Shown here: positions 1-8,333 of the stretch, piece by piece
Layout: each line of letters begins with the position of its first letter
Numbering within the stretch: position 1 is the stretch's first letter
Position numbers and translations under genes: made by a program
The notes under the pieces: model-generated
The model's database searches: none
Seen by the model: the letters and a program-made list of their open reading frames with translations, nothing else
What the model was told of the DNA's origin: nothing
DNA from: Nitrospiria bacterium
GTDB taxonomy: Bacteria > Nitrospirota > Nitrospiria > JACQBZ01
Direction of reading: 5' to 3'
NCBI GenBank assembly: GCA_035517655.1
Contig: DATIYJ010000030.1
Location: forward strand, 1 to 61,065
DNA: 61,065 nucleotides

Positions 1-477
1 TTCGAGAAGCGGTTTGTACTGTTTGTAGTTCATCGCCGGACGGTCGAGCGTTCCGTACATCCCCTGGGCTTCTTCTAACGCCTCCCGCGCATCCTCCGGA
101 AAAATCGCCTGGGCCTTCCGCCAGAAATTATCCAGATTTTCTTTGAAGGGCGTGCCCTCGAAGACGGAAAGGTGAGTGCGGGCAACAGCCAGCGCGATCA
201 GTTCCTGGACCGTCGGCATGATCGGCGGAACCTGATGGAAAGTTGGAAGGAGCTTATACGAAACCTCCCCGTCCTCATTTCGTTCCGACCGATCGATTGG
301 GAAACCGGCTTGTTCCAGGACTTGAATGTCCCGCTGAAGCGTCCGCTTCCCTTTTCCACGGGGGACCAGTTCTTCGATCTCGTCCAGAAGCTGTTTCTGA
401 GTCACTCCATACCGGGCGCGGCTCATGACGGTGGTCAGAATCTTCCATTGGCGGAGGGCTTGATCGCCGCGGGCCAT
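1..477 (-). CDS. WYL-type transcriptional regulator, N-terminal part (cut by window edge)
   Basis: Only the first 159 codons are inside the window; the frame is still open at base 1. The protein begins MARGDQALRQWKIL and contains a DeoR/YafY-type winged helix-turn-helix (about residues 8-65), including KRTLQRDIQVLEQAGFPI, which is typical of the recognition helix and following strand. The next segment (PTVQELIALAVA) matches the linker before the WYL sensor domain in this family, so a WYL domain is expected outside the window. The ATG is preceded by AAGGAG at 8 bases. Such proteins are DNA-binding regulators, sometimes of defence loci or repair genes; the target cannot be read here. Confidence 0.8.
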   Translation of the reverse strand, partial: MARGDQALRQWKILTTVMSRARYGVTQKQLLDEIEELVPRGKGKRTLQRDIQVLEQAGFPIDRSERNEDGEVSYKLLPTFHQVPPIMPTVQELIALAVARTHLSVFEGTPFKENLDNFWRKAQAIFPEDAREALEEAQGMYGTLDRPAMNYKQYKPLLE

Positions 478-565
478 AAACCGATCTCCTTACAGAGTAA
501 GACGCGGAAGTTGAGTTATCGTACAATATGAATCGAGGGGCTGTCCATTCCGTTGCTCTCGGTGC

Positions 566-1084
566 TCACCGACGTCGCTGCTCCTGCACCTCCCGTTCGA
601 TCTCCTCAACCGGCTTGAGGCTTTCTCCCCAACGGGCGATTAGAAAGAGCAGAGGACCCACTTGACCGAGCAGAATCGGATCCGAACGCCGCTCGGCCGT
701 CCAGATCTGGTAAGAATCGAAGTAGCCCATCTCTTTACAGTCGGCCCATGTTTTGAGCGCAGTCAGTGGAATCAAATCATGGGCATACTCGGTCAGGCGA
801 TGCATTTCAAGACCGAGTATTCGATTCAAGTTCCTCTCCTCGGACAGCTCCCGGTCCTCCAAGTACCGCTTGCCGAGATAGCTTCTCCAAACCATGCACT
901 CATCCGGACTGAGCAGCTTAAACGGAATGTCTTTCGCTTTTCCCAGACCGTCCATGTACCGTTGCTGTCCTGAAAGGCCCAACTCCTTGACCAACGAAGC
1001 CCGGTGCTCCCACTCCTCGAAGGCATCGAGAAAATCGGGGGCTGCGCTTTCAACCATTTCACGTTGATAAATCTCTACCTGCAT
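566..1084 (-). CDS. Conserved-looking hypothetical protein, 172 aa
   Basis: I do not recognise this family. The protein is soluble, rich in charged residues and probably largely helical, with no signal peptide or membrane segment. It is rich in Trp and Glu (WEHRASLVKELGLSGQQRY near residue 25; TAERRSDPILLGQVGPLLFL near residue 130). The start is supported by AAGGAGG six bases before the ATG. It lies 88 bases downstream of the divergence point of the WYL regulator in the same direction, so the two could be functionally linked, but nothing proves it. Confidence 0.7.
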   Translation of the reverse strand: MQVEIYQREMVESAAPDFLDAFEEWEHRASLVKELGLSGQQRYMDGLGKAKDIPFKLLSPDECMVWRSYLGKRYLEDRELSEERNLNRILGLEMHRLTEYAHDLIPLTALKTWADCKEMGYFDSYQIWTAERRSDPILLGQVGPLLFLIARWGESLKPVEEIEREVQEQRRR

Positions 1085-1131
1085 GTCATCCTCCTTGGGT
1101 TTTTAGGGTTGCTAATGAAAAGGAGGATACC

Positions 1132-1263
1132 ATGCCCGAACGTCAAGAAAGGACGCATCGAATGAAAATAGAAAAAGGGGTTACCGTTTCGTGTGTTAAG
1201 GGGGAGCGAATTATTTTACGGTTTTACCGCGACGGAATTCAAATTCCGGCGTACCATTCGTAG
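1132..1263 (+). CDS. Possible 43-aa small protein
   Basis: A short frame beginning MPERQERTHRMKIEKG is preceded by a near-perfect ribosome binding site (AAAAGGAGG, 5 bases before ATG) in the gap between two minus-strand genes. The product is basic in its N-terminal half and ends ...IQIPAYHS. Its last 25 bases overlap the 3' end of the convergent molybdoenzyme gene. I know no family for it. The strong site argues for translation; the short length leaves it uncertain. Confidence 0.35.
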   Translation: MPERQERTHRMKIEKGVTVSCVKGERIILRFYRDGIQIPAYHS

Positions 1264-2006
1264 CCCTGATCCTCCCAATACCCTCCGTGGCCGCCGCCGA
1301 TCGACTCAAAACTTTCCACCAGCTCGATCCGCACGACGTACTTGGCCATTTTATAGCCGAGCTGCCGCTCGAGCCGAAGGCGGATCGGGGCGCCGTGGGC
1401 GACCGGGAGAATTTGATCGTTGATTTCGTAGGCCAGGAGCGTTTGCGGGTGGTAGGCGTCGTCGAAATCGATGCTCTCATAATAGTTGGCGCCCGAATCG
1501 TCCGGGTCGGCGCAATAGAAGACGACGTAGCGCGCCGAGGGAAGCGGACGGACCCGGTTCAAAATCTCGGCCAGCGGCGCGCCCTTCCATTTCGCGATGG
1601 CGCTCCAGCCCTCGACGCAATCGTGGCGCGTGATCTGCGTGCGGGACGGAAGCCGACGTAGTTCTTCCAGCGAGAACTCGGCCGGATGCTCGACAAGCCC
1701 CGACACGGTCAATTTCCAGTCGGCAAAGCCGTTCCGGACCTGGGCCTGATAGTCCGGATTCTCCGGGTCGATGTTTCCGTTGGTCGGGAAAACGGGCGAG
1801 AGATCGGCCTCGGCGTATTCCGGCGCCATCGCCTTCCGCGGCGTGACGAGACGCTGGACGCTCCGGGTCAGGCCTTCGGCGCGGCCGAGGATTTTCGGGA
1901 ACCACTCGGACTGCGAAAGCTTGTCGCAGCCGGCCAGGAGCATCAGGCCGACCGCCTGGGCGGACCGGGCGAAGAAGCGCCGCCGGTCAATTCGGTTTTT
2001 GATCAT
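1239..2006 (-). CDS. Tat-exported molybdopterin-dependent oxidoreductase (sulfite-oxidase fold)
   Basis: Periplasmic molybdoenzyme of the sulfite oxidase/MsrP/YedY superfamily, 255 aa. The N-terminus has a twin-arginine signal (DRRRFFARS, residues 7-15) followed by a hydrophobic stretch and a lipobox-like LLAGC (Cys27), so the protein is probably a Tat lipoprotein. The molybdopterin-binding domain spans about residues 95-250, with the Mo-ligand Cys in RHDCVEGWS (about Cys130). I chose the start at MIKNRIDRRR because it places the RR motif near the N-terminus; an upstream in-frame start would lie inside the preceding gene. It overlaps the cytochrome b gene by 20 bases, so the two are co-translated and probably form one membrane-linked redox complex. 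The substrate is unknown. Confidence 0.88.
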   Translation of the reverse strand: MIKNRIDRRRFFARSAQAVGLMLLAGCDKLSQSEWFPKILGRAEGLTRSVQRLVTPRKAMAPEYAEADLSPVFPTNGNIDPENPDYQAQVRNGFADWKLTVSGLVEHPAEFSLEELRRLPSRTQITRHDCVEGWSAIAKWKGAPLAEILNRVRPLPSARYVVFYCADPDDSGANYYESIDFDDAYHPQTLLAYEINDQILPVAHGAPIRLRLERQLGYKMAKYVVRIELVESFESIGGGHGGYWEDQGYEWYAGI

Positions 2007-2976
2007 GAAGCCCGCCTCCGACTTCCGCAATACGATAGCGTCCGACCACCATGGAGCGAAGATTGTTCCAAAGCCCGGTCACGGCCACCATGAAAAGATG
2101 GACCGCAACGAAGCCGATGAACGAAAAGCAGGCGATGAAATGGACCGTCCTCGCCGACTGCCGGCCGCCGAAAAGGGTGAGAAGGCCGGGAAACGCGGCG
2201 TCCAGTCCCGGCGACATCGTCATTCCGGTCAGGAGGATCAGCGGCCCCAGCACGAACACCGCACTCGTGTAGGCGATTTTTTGCAGGACATTGTAGCGGG
2301 CCGCCGCCTCTCCCGCAGTGTGGCGGAAGAGAAGATGATCGACCACGGCCTTCCCGATGCCGCGAAGGTCCCGCGGAAGCGGGAAGAGGTCCCGGTCGAA
2401 ATGCCTGCTCAAAAAGGCGTAAAGACCGAAAAAAACTCCGTTCAGGACGAAGACCCAGGCAAAAAAGAAATGCCATCGCCGCCCCATGGCCAGCCACTGG
2501 AAGCTGGGAATCGTGGCCCAGGCCGGAAAGCCGCGGCGATGAAGTTGTCCGCTTGCATCCTTGGAGGCCCCCAGCCATCCGGTCGTGTCGAAGGAATGAC
2601 CGAAGACGCGGGTGATCCCGCGGAGTCCCGCCGCTTCCGAATAGTCGGTGTCCAGCGCGAGAATCGGACGGTCCCGATCCGAGCGCTCGCCCCAGTACAG
2701 GGCCGGATGGGCGTTGAAGATCTGAAGACCGCTCATCACCAGAATCGGAAGGCAGAGGACGTTGATCCAGTGGGCGAGGCGCACGGGCAGCGCGTGGCGG
2801 TAAATCCAGCGAACGGGGGGAAGTTCGAGGGCGGAGGGGGAAGACGCTTCCGGCTCGGCGACCCGATCAGTTGAAACGTCCGGTGAAGCGGTCGGCGCTT
2901 CGGTCCCGGATGGAGTCGATTCCTCCGGCCCCGCGTCCTCAGTCGTTCCGTTCTCCGCGCCCGTCGAATCCGTCAT
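1987..2976 (-). CDS. Cytochrome b561-type membrane subunit
   Basis: Di-haem cytochrome b partner of the adjacent molybdoenzyme, shuttling electrons between it and the quinone pool. The first 45 residues are a low-complexity acidic linker; then come at least four hydrophobic helices with haem-ligand-type histidines in LPVRLAHWINVLCLP, GRRWHFFFAWVFV, VVDHLLF and FIGFVAVHLFMV. I take the ATG at 2976 (MTDSTGAENG), which has GGGGA upstream; earlier in-frame starts would add an unlikely extension. It is longer than a plain b561 domain because of the loop after the first helix (ALDTDYSEAAG to GFPAWATI). The operon with the downstream oxidoreductase is clear from their overlap. Confidence 0.85.
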   Translation of the reverse strand: MTDSTGAENGTTEDAGPEESTPSGTEAPTASPDVSTDRVAEPEASSPSALELPPVRWIYRHALPVRLAHWINVLCLPILVMSGLQIFNAHPALYWGERSDRDRPILALDTDYSEAAGLRGITRVFGHSFDTTGWLGASKDASGQLHRRGFPAWATIPSFQWLAMGRRWHFFFAWVFVLNGVFFGLYAFLSRHFDRDLFPLPRDLRGIGKAVVDHLLFRHTAGEAAARYNVLQKIAYTSAVFVLGPLILLTGMTMSPGLDAAFPGLLTLFGGRQSARTVHFIACFSFIGFVAVHLFMVAVTGLWNNLRSMVVGRYRIAEVGGGLHDQKPN

Positions 2977-3075
2977 GGAAGCATCCCCGTTCAAACCCTT
3001 TTGGAACATTAGATCGGCCGGCCGCTCGCTGTCAAGACAAAGATGAAAATCCGAGCGAATCGAGAACAAAAATGC

Positions 3076-3104
3076 AGAAGGGCTCTGCAAGGCAGAGCCC
3101 TTCT
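3076..3104 (-). terminator. Strong hairpin terminator
   Basis: A 13-bp perfect stem (AGAAGGGCTCTGC paired with its complement) with a 3-base loop. On the minus strand it is followed by TGCATTTTT and lies 28 bases after the stop of the secreted-protein gene. On the plus strand it is followed by CTTTT, so it could work in both directions. It separates the regulator/DUF4242 group from the cytochrome/molybdoenzyme pair. Confidence 0.8.
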
Positions 3105-3131
3105 CTTTTCGATCCCGAAGGATCCTTTTTC

Positions 3132-3731
3132 TTACTTGATCCAGACCGGATTTTGGTACACCATGAGATGGGCGTAGGGTGTCCCCTCAAACATGATCCA
3201 GGTCCCAAACTTATTCGGACCTGCGGGGATCCCGCTCGTCTTGGAGTCGAACGACCAGAAAACCATCCAATGAGGCGGCTCCGATACCAGTTTTGATCCG
3301 GCTTCCCCCTCCTTCATGGTGACCTTTCCGTCCTTCTCGTAATGCCAGCCTCCCCGCGCCATGTAGGAAATCCCCGGCACGGTGTTGGTCGGTCTCGGAG
3401 CTCCGCTCATCATGTCATTGATCCACTGCGCGGCGGCCTGATCCGAACAGATCGGATCGGGAATGGATTGACCGTGAATATCCGGAAGGCAGGTGAATCC
3501 GTTCGTCCCGTGCTTCGCCTCGATCATCTTGCCGTCCTCGCCGGGGAGCATCACCGACGCATCCCTTGCAATTTCCGGAGGCGCGGCGCTGAGCGCGAGC
3601 TTGATCAGATCTTCCTTCGACATGCCCTTGACCCCTTTGCCGCCCATTTGATGGCCTTCATCGGCCATGGATACGGCCGTGAGGCTGAGGGTGATGACCA
3701 TCATCGCGATGAGATTCATGATGCGTTTCAT
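3132..3731 (-). CDS. Secreted protein of unknown function, 199 aa
   Basis: A Sec signal peptide (MKRIMNLIAMMVITLSLTAVSMA) is followed by a Met/Gly/Lys-rich mature start (DEGHQMGGKGVKGMSKED). The rest is a soluble periplasmic domain with PDPICSDQAAAQW and PHWMVFWSFDSKTSG, and single Cys residues near 82 and 95. I do not recognise a catalytic motif. It follows a GC-rich hairpin after the small ferredoxin-fold gene and ends just before a strong terminator, so it may be the last gene of the regulator transcript or have its own promoter. Confidence 0.8.
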   Translation of the reverse strand: MKRIMNLIAMMVITLSLTAVSMADEGHQMGGKGVKGMSKEDLIKLALSAAPPEIARDASVMLPGEDGKMIEAKHGTNGFTCLPDIHGQSIPDPICSDQAAAQWINDMMSGAPRPTNTVPGISYMARGGWHYEKDGKVTMKEGEAGSKLVSEPPHWMVFWSFDSKTSGIPAGPNKFGTWIMFEGTPYAHLMVYQNPVWIK

Positions 3732-3753
3732 CTTTTATCTCCTTAGGGTTGTA

Positions 3754-3783
3754 TGAGCCCCGCCCCATCCGGGGCGGGGCTCA
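3754..3783 (-). terminator. GC-rich hairpin between two genes
   Basis: A perfect 13-bp stem (TGAGCCCCGCCCC and complement) with a 4-base loop, located directly after the stop of the 86-residue ferredoxin-fold gene and before the start of the secreted-protein gene on the minus strand. It lacks a good U-tract, so it may be a partial terminator or an RNA-stabilising/processing hairpin that lowers expression of the downstream gene. Confidence 0.55.
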
Positions 3784-3793
3784 ATGTTTGTGC

Positions 3794-4054
3794 TTATCCT
3801 TGAACAAATTTCCCGGTGGCCCGATCCCACTCAAAATCGACCGGATAAAGATCGCCCGGCGTCCTGTCCTTGAGAAACGACCGAATCGCGCTTTCGTTCG
3901 GCGCCTCGAAGACGCAGCACATCTTTCCCGTTCCGGAAAAGAAATGGGCGTACTGACGGATCCCGCCTCCCAGGTCGGCGCGCGCGGGCAGCTCCTTGAT
4001 CGTCTGCTGCACGGCGGCCGGCGTGGCGGCAAATATCGCGACAAACTTCGGCAT
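3794..4054 (-). CDS. Small ferredoxin-fold (DUF4242-like) protein
   Basis: 86 residues beginning MPKFVAIFAATPAAVQQT. The layout (beta strand, helix, beta hairpin with KMCCVFEAPNESAIRSFL, helix, final strand) mirrors the DUF4242 protein encoded just upstream, which has KMYCEYEAPTIDLIYEHA in the same place. I infer a paralogous alpha-beta barrel domain that may dimerise and bind a metal or ligand. The ATG at 4054 has AGGGGGTG six bases upstream; an earlier ATG overlaps that site and is unlikely. It is separated from the DUF4242 gene by 128 bases. Confidence 0.75.
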   Translation of the reverse strand: MPKFVAIFAATPAAVQQTIKELPARADLGGGIRQYAHFFSGTGKMCCVFEAPNESAIRSFLKDRTPGDLYPVDFEWDRATGKFVQG

Positions 4055-4182
4055 GGTCATCACCCCCTTTCTTTTGATGAATCGCATCGAGCGCCGAAAA
4101 GCGGCTGCTCGATACGCGGGAGTGAGTCTAACCCGGGGATGTTGCGGAATTGTTGCGGAGAGGGATCTGGTGTGCGGAATTA

Positions 4183-4443
4183 TTATCTAAACATGGCCGG
4201 CTGGAGCTCGGTCACCATCCGGACGACGTCGGCCGGGACCTGGGCGCGGCGCGCGTGCTCATAGATCAGATCGATCGTGGGCGCCTCGTACTCGCAATAC
4301 ATCTTCCCCTCGTCCGCCGCGTAATAGGTCCGGATCCATTTGACATGGAGCTCATCCGCGACCTTCATCGCCTGACGCAGTCCGGCGTCGATCTGGGCCT
4401 CGGTCAGCTTTCCGACTTTTCGTTCGATCAGGAATCTGGGCAT
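4183..4443 (-). CDS. DUF4242 (SCO4226-like, nickel-binding family) protein
   Basis: 86 residues beginning MPRFLIERKVGKLTEAQ, a close fit to DUF4242 proteins, small ferredoxin-like dimeric domains; the Streptomyces member SCO4226 binds nickel. The family's ...WIRTYYAADEGKMYCEYEAP core and ...PADVVRMVTEL end are present. The start ATG follows AAAGGAG and lies 2 bases after the stop of the giant regulator, so the two are translationally coupled. This coupling suggests that the small protein senses or carries the ligand relevant to the regulator (inference). Confidence 0.82.
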   Translation of the reverse strand: MPRFLIERKVGKLTEAQIDAGLRQAMKVADELHVKWIRTYYAADEGKMYCEYEAPTIDLIYEHARRAQVPADVVRMVTELQPAMFR

Positions 4444-4445
4444 GC

Positions 4446-7400
4446 TTACTCCTTTTGTCGTAGTGTGATCCTCAGAAGCTCTTGGTCGCCCAATTCTTGA
4501 GCCAACGCGAGCGCTTTGTCAAGATGGACCCGGCTTTCGCGCCCCTTTCCGTTTTCTTTGAGGACCTTTCCCAAGCGATGGTGCGCCCATGCAAGATGCG
4601 CCCGATCCCCGGAACCGGAACGGAGGTCCAGCGCGGCGAGCGCCGCTTCCTCCGCCTCCGGACGCCGTCCCATGGCGAGATAGGTGTCGCACAGACTCGA
4701 GAGAACGAAGCCCTCGGCCAGACGGTCCCGGAGCGACCGGGCCGAGTCGCAGGCATCGAGCGCGCAATCCAGAGACTTATTCAGGTCGCCAGCCTGCCGG
4801 TAGACGACGCTCAACGCGGCCAGCGCCGCCCCCTCCGCGGCGCGGTCCCGTTGCGCCCGTGCAAGCTCCAGCGCCTCGACATAAAAAGGAATCGCCGCGC
4901 CCGGTTTCCCGCCGACCCAACAGGCATGTCCCATCCGGCTCAAAAGCGGACGGAGGGCTTCGGAGGAACCCTCCTTTCGGTAATAGTTCATTGCGCTGTT
5001 GTAATAATGCAGCGCCTTTTCACCTTTTTGAAACGCTTGCACCATCAAATCCCCCAGACGCTGGCAGACGTCGGCCCACACCATGACGTCGCCAGCCTCG
5101 AGCAGAAGCGCGGCACCCTCGGAAAAACAGGCCTCGGCCCGTCCGGCGTCGCCGCGCCGCTCGTAAAGGATGCCCAGCCCCCGCAGCGCATTCCCCTCCT
5201 TCCCGGTGTTTCCGCCCATTTCCCTGGAAAGCCGGAGCGCCGTCTCGTAGGACTCCCGCGCCTGCTCGAAATTTTCCAGGCCCAGATAGAGCGAGGCCGC
5301 CTCCAGCAGATAATGTATCTCCCCGTAGCGGTCGTTCTCCTCGCGATGAAGCGCCAGCGCCTCCAGCGTGGTGGACAGGGCCTCGGCCTGATTCCCGGTC
5401 AGCCGGGCGATCCGCGAGAGAATGTTCAGCGTCCGGCCCTCCTCGTTCCGCTCGCCGATCCTTCGGAATTCCCAACGCGCCTTCCGGTAGTATTCCAGTC
5501 CCTTCGCGTAATCCCCCAGGCTGGCATAGATCTGACCGATGTTGTGAAGATCTCCCGCCGCGCCTTTTACGTTTCCGGTCACCTCGTGCAGGCGGAGGGC
5601 CTTCTGGTTCATCTCGAGCGCCTTCTCCAGCCGCCCCGATTCCCAGTGGATGTAGCCGAGCTCCCGAAAGGTCTTGGCCGCGCCGTCTTTTCGGCCCTGC
5701 GCCTCGTAAAGGGCAAGCGCCTGCTTCGCCAGCTCGATCGCGCGGTCCCAGTCCCGGTTCGAGCTGTGAAGCCCCGAAAGGGAGAGATGGGCCTCGGCCA
5801 GCTCGACCGGATCGCCCGATTTTCGGGCGAGGCGGATCGTCTCGGCCACGACCTTTTCCCGCTTCTTGGTCTGGCCGGTCTCGGCGAGAAGATGGTCCTT
5901 CAGTTTAAAGAGCTGGAGCCGCCGGCGGACCCTTTCATCGGGGGACAGAAAGCTCGCGCCGTGGAGAGACAGGATCGACTCGGCCTGGTCGAGGAAGGAA
6001 AGGGCCGCGCCGTAAGCAAACGTTCGTCGCGCCGCCTCGGCCGCTTCCTTGAGATAGCGGAACGCCTCGGGCCGGGCCTCGGCCAGGAGAAAGTGATGGG
6101 CCAGTTCCGGGGCGGAGGCCTCGGGACCGGGAAACGACTCGAGCGCCTCGGCCGCCCGCCGGTGGAGCGCCTTTTTCCGGCCCGGACCAAGCGCGTCGTA
6201 GACCGTCTGCCGGATGTTTTCGTGCGCGAAGCGGTAGACGCCGCGGAGGCCGGGATCTTCCTGAAGGAAGCCGGCCCGGAGAAGGCGGTCGAGCGTGTCC
6301 GCGCCGTCGATCCCGTCGGGTCCGAGCAGGCGGTTTATCAGATCGCGGCTGAAGTCGCGGCCGAGCGTCGAAAGCGTTTCGAGGCTCTTCCGGTCCTCCG
6401 GGCCGACGCGTTCCACACGGGAAAGGATGACGCGCCGGATGCCTCCCGGAATCTCCCAGGACGTTTGGTCCGCGTTCTCCCGCGATCCGACAGTCCATCT
6501 TCCGCGACGGTTCACTTTCAGCAGATCCTTTTCGATCAAGATCTGGAGCACTTCCATGACAAAGAGCGGATTTCCATGCGTCTCTTCATAAAGGCGAAGG
6601 GCCAGCCGGTCGATATGAGCGGCCGACTCGCCTTTGGCGCTCATCATCCGAAACAGATCGAGGATCGATTTGCGCGGAAGATGCGAAAGCGGGAGGATCC
6701 GCGAGGCGATGCGCTGAATCGCCGCGAGGAGCTGGGAGACGACCGGATGGGCGGAGGCCTCGTCGGTTCGATAGGTGAGCATCACCAGAATCCGGTCTTG
6801 GGAAATCCGGCGGACCAGATGATGCAGGATCGCGAGCGTCTCGTCGTCGGCCCAATGAATATCGTCCAGGAAAAGCGCGAGGGGGGCGTCGTTCGAGAGC
6901 CCGATCAGCAACTGGGTCAGCGCCTCGAACAGACGCTGCTTGACCTGCTCGCCCGGAAGCGGCGGAAGAACCGGCAAATTCGATGGAACCGGAATCTCCG
7001 GAACGACCTGTGCGGCGCAGGCCAGATGGAATGGAGAAAGCGAAAGCAGGGAGGGGCGCCGGGGCCCGTTCAGGATCTCCCGGAAGATTTCGACGATCGG
7101 CTCGTACGGCCGGCGCAGCGCGGGCGCGTAGCAGCGGCCCGACGCCGTCAGAAAGTTCCGGCTGCGGGCATACACCAAAACCTCTTCGGCCAGGCGGGTC
7201 TTGCCGACGCCGGGCTCCCCGCCCAAGGCGACGACGCTCCCCTTTTTTTCGACGGCGTCCTCCAGGTGCGTCGCGATCAGGCCGATCTCATTTTCACGCC
7301 CGATCAATCGAAGCCGTCCCAGGGAATGCAGAACCCGTCCGGTCCGCGGAATCTCGACCGCGGTACGGACGGTTTTATCGATGCCGGGAACCCGCCTCCG

Positions 7401-8207
7401 TCGGATCTGATCATGCAGTCGGACCGTCTCCTCCGAAGGATCCACACTCAGTTCTTCCCGCAAGGCGTCCCCGCACTGCTTAAAAAGCACCTCGACCTCG
7501 TTCAAGTGGCCGCTCAAATAATGGAGCAACATCAGCTTTCGGTAGGCTTCTTCATCGCAGCGATCGATCACCAAGGCGGCCTGACCGGCTTCCAGCGCGT
7601 AAGAATATTGGGCGAGCGCGAGATGGCAGTCCATTTGGGCCAGCAGAAGGGTTCGCCGGACCTGTCGCCACTGCTCGCGATGGGGTAAAAGCCAGAGGGT
7701 CTCCGGCTCATCCGACAAAAACTCGCCCCGGAATCGGGAAAGGGCCGTGCGATAACGGGCCAGCGCTTCCTCCCATTGCTCCCCTTTCTGTTTCTCACGG
7801 CCCTGACGAAGGGCCGCCTGAACCTCCTCGGTGTCAAGGAGAGCGTCGGGCGAGGGCATAAAGGCATATCCGCTTCGTTCCGTTAGAATATACCGGGAGA
7901 GACGGCCTTGACGGAGGTCGGGTTCCAAGGCCTTCCGGAGTTTGCTGACGGCCGAACGGAGGCTTTTGGCGGCCTCTTCCGCTTTGAGGGCCGGCCAGAG
8001 TAGATCGATGATTTCATCCGGCGAAAAAATTCGGCCCGGCGCGGTGAGGAGAAGCTTCAGAAGCGATCGGGTTTTCTGGCGGTCCCAGGCCTTTGAAGGA
8101 AGAGGATTTCCATTCCGGTGGATGACGAGCGGACCGAGCAGTTCGATGCGCAACGGGGAAGCGGTCCGGGTCGTCTTTGGAGGCTGTTCTCGGGTTTCCT
8201 TTTTCAT
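4446..8207 (-). CDS. SARP/AfsR-like regulator: winged helix, BTAD, AAA ATPase, TPR repeats
   Basis: 1253 residues. An OmpR-like winged helix occupies about residues 20-115 (LRIELLGPLVIHRNG through LTERSGYAF), followed by a bacterial transcriptional activator domain (BTAD, about 120-265). An STAND-type ATPase domain then follows, with Walker A GGEPGVGKTRLAEE (about 330) and Walker B-like LALFLDDIHWADDET. The C-terminal half is a long run of tetratricopeptide repeats (about 700-1240). Such proteins activate transcription on sensing a signal through the TPR/ATPase region. The gene heads a transcript with DUF4242 and probably the next two genes. It is unusually long, comparable to MalT/AfsR-class proteins. 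Confidence 0.92.
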   Translation of the reverse strand: MKKETREQPPKTTRTASPLRIELLGPLVIHRNGNPLPSKAWDRQKTRSLLKLLLTAPGRIFSPDEIIDLLWPALKAEEAAKSLRSAVSKLRKALEPDLRQGRLSRYILTERSGYAFMPSPDALLDTEEVQAALRQGREKQKGEQWEEALARYRTALSRFRGEFLSDEPETLWLLPHREQWRQVRRTLLLAQMDCHLALAQYSYALEAGQAALVIDRCDEEAYRKLMLLHYLSGHLNEVEVLFKQCGDALREELSVDPSEETVRLHDQIRRRRVPGIDKTVRTAVEIPRTGRVLHSLGRLRLIGRENEIGLIATHLEDAVEKKGSVVALGGEPGVGKTRLAEEVLVYARSRNFLTASGRCYAPALRRPYEPIVEIFREILNGPRRPSLLSLSPFHLACAAQVVPEIPVPSNLPVLPPLPGEQVKQRLFEALTQLLIGLSNDAPLALFLDDIHWADDETLAILHHLVRRISQDRILVMLTYRTDEASAHPVVSQLLAAIQRIASRILPLSHLPRKSILDLFRMMSAKGESAAHIDRLALRLYEETHGNPLFVMEVLQILIEKDLLKVNRRGRWTVGSRENADQTSWEIPGGIRRVILSRVERVGPEDRKSLETLSTLGRDFSRDLINRLLGPDGIDGADTLDRLLRAGFLQEDPGLRGVYRFAHENIRQTVYDALGPGRKKALHRRAAEALESFPGPEASAPELAHHFLLAEARPEAFRYLKEAAEAARRTFAYGAALSFLDQAESILSLHGASFLSPDERVRRRLQLFKLKDHLLAETGQTKKREKVVAETIRLARKSGDPVELAEAHLSLSGLHSSNRDWDRAIELAKQALALYEAQGRKDGAAKTFRELGYIHWESGRLEKALEMNQKALRLHEVTGNVKGAAGDLHNIGQIYASLGDYAKGLEYYRKARWEFRRIGERNEEGRTLNILSRIARLTGNQAEALSTTLEALALHREENDRYGEIHYLLEAASLYLGLENFEQARESYETALRLSREMGGNTGKEGNALRGLGILYERRGDAGRAEACFSEGAALLLEAGDVMVWADVCQRLGDLMVQAFQKGEKALHYYNSAMNYYRKEGSSEALRPLLSRMGHACWVGGKPGAAIPFYVEALELARAQRDRAAEGAALAALSVVYRQAGDLNKSLDCALDACDSARSLRDRLAEGFVLSSLCDTYLAMGRRPEAEEAALAALDLRSGSGDRAHLAWAHHRLGKVLKENGKGRESRVHLDKALALAQELGDQELLRITLRQKE

Positions 8208-8297
8208 CGGGAAAAGGACCTTTCAATCTTCGCCGACCCCATGGTAACCCAACTTCCGTTCCATTTCAATCTCCCTCCCGCCAACGGCCTTACCGTG

Positions 8298-8327
8298 TTG
8301 ACTTTTCCGACGGGTTGCGTCTATAGT
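8298..8327 (+). promoter_or_regulatory. Sigma70-type promoter of hisS, close to the start codon
   Basis: TTGACT and TATAGT with an 18-base spacer. The -10 box ends 6 bases before the hisS ATG and no Shine-Dalgarno sequence lies between, so transcription should begin at or next to the A of the start codon. This predicts a leaderless mRNA. Confidence 0.7.
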
Positions 8328-8333
8328 GACGCC

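Noticed and set aside
4482-7688. Open frame of over 1000 codons on the plus strand
   Set aside because: It is antisense to the SARP-like regulator, lacks family similarity and a ribosome site, and results from high GC and codon bias.
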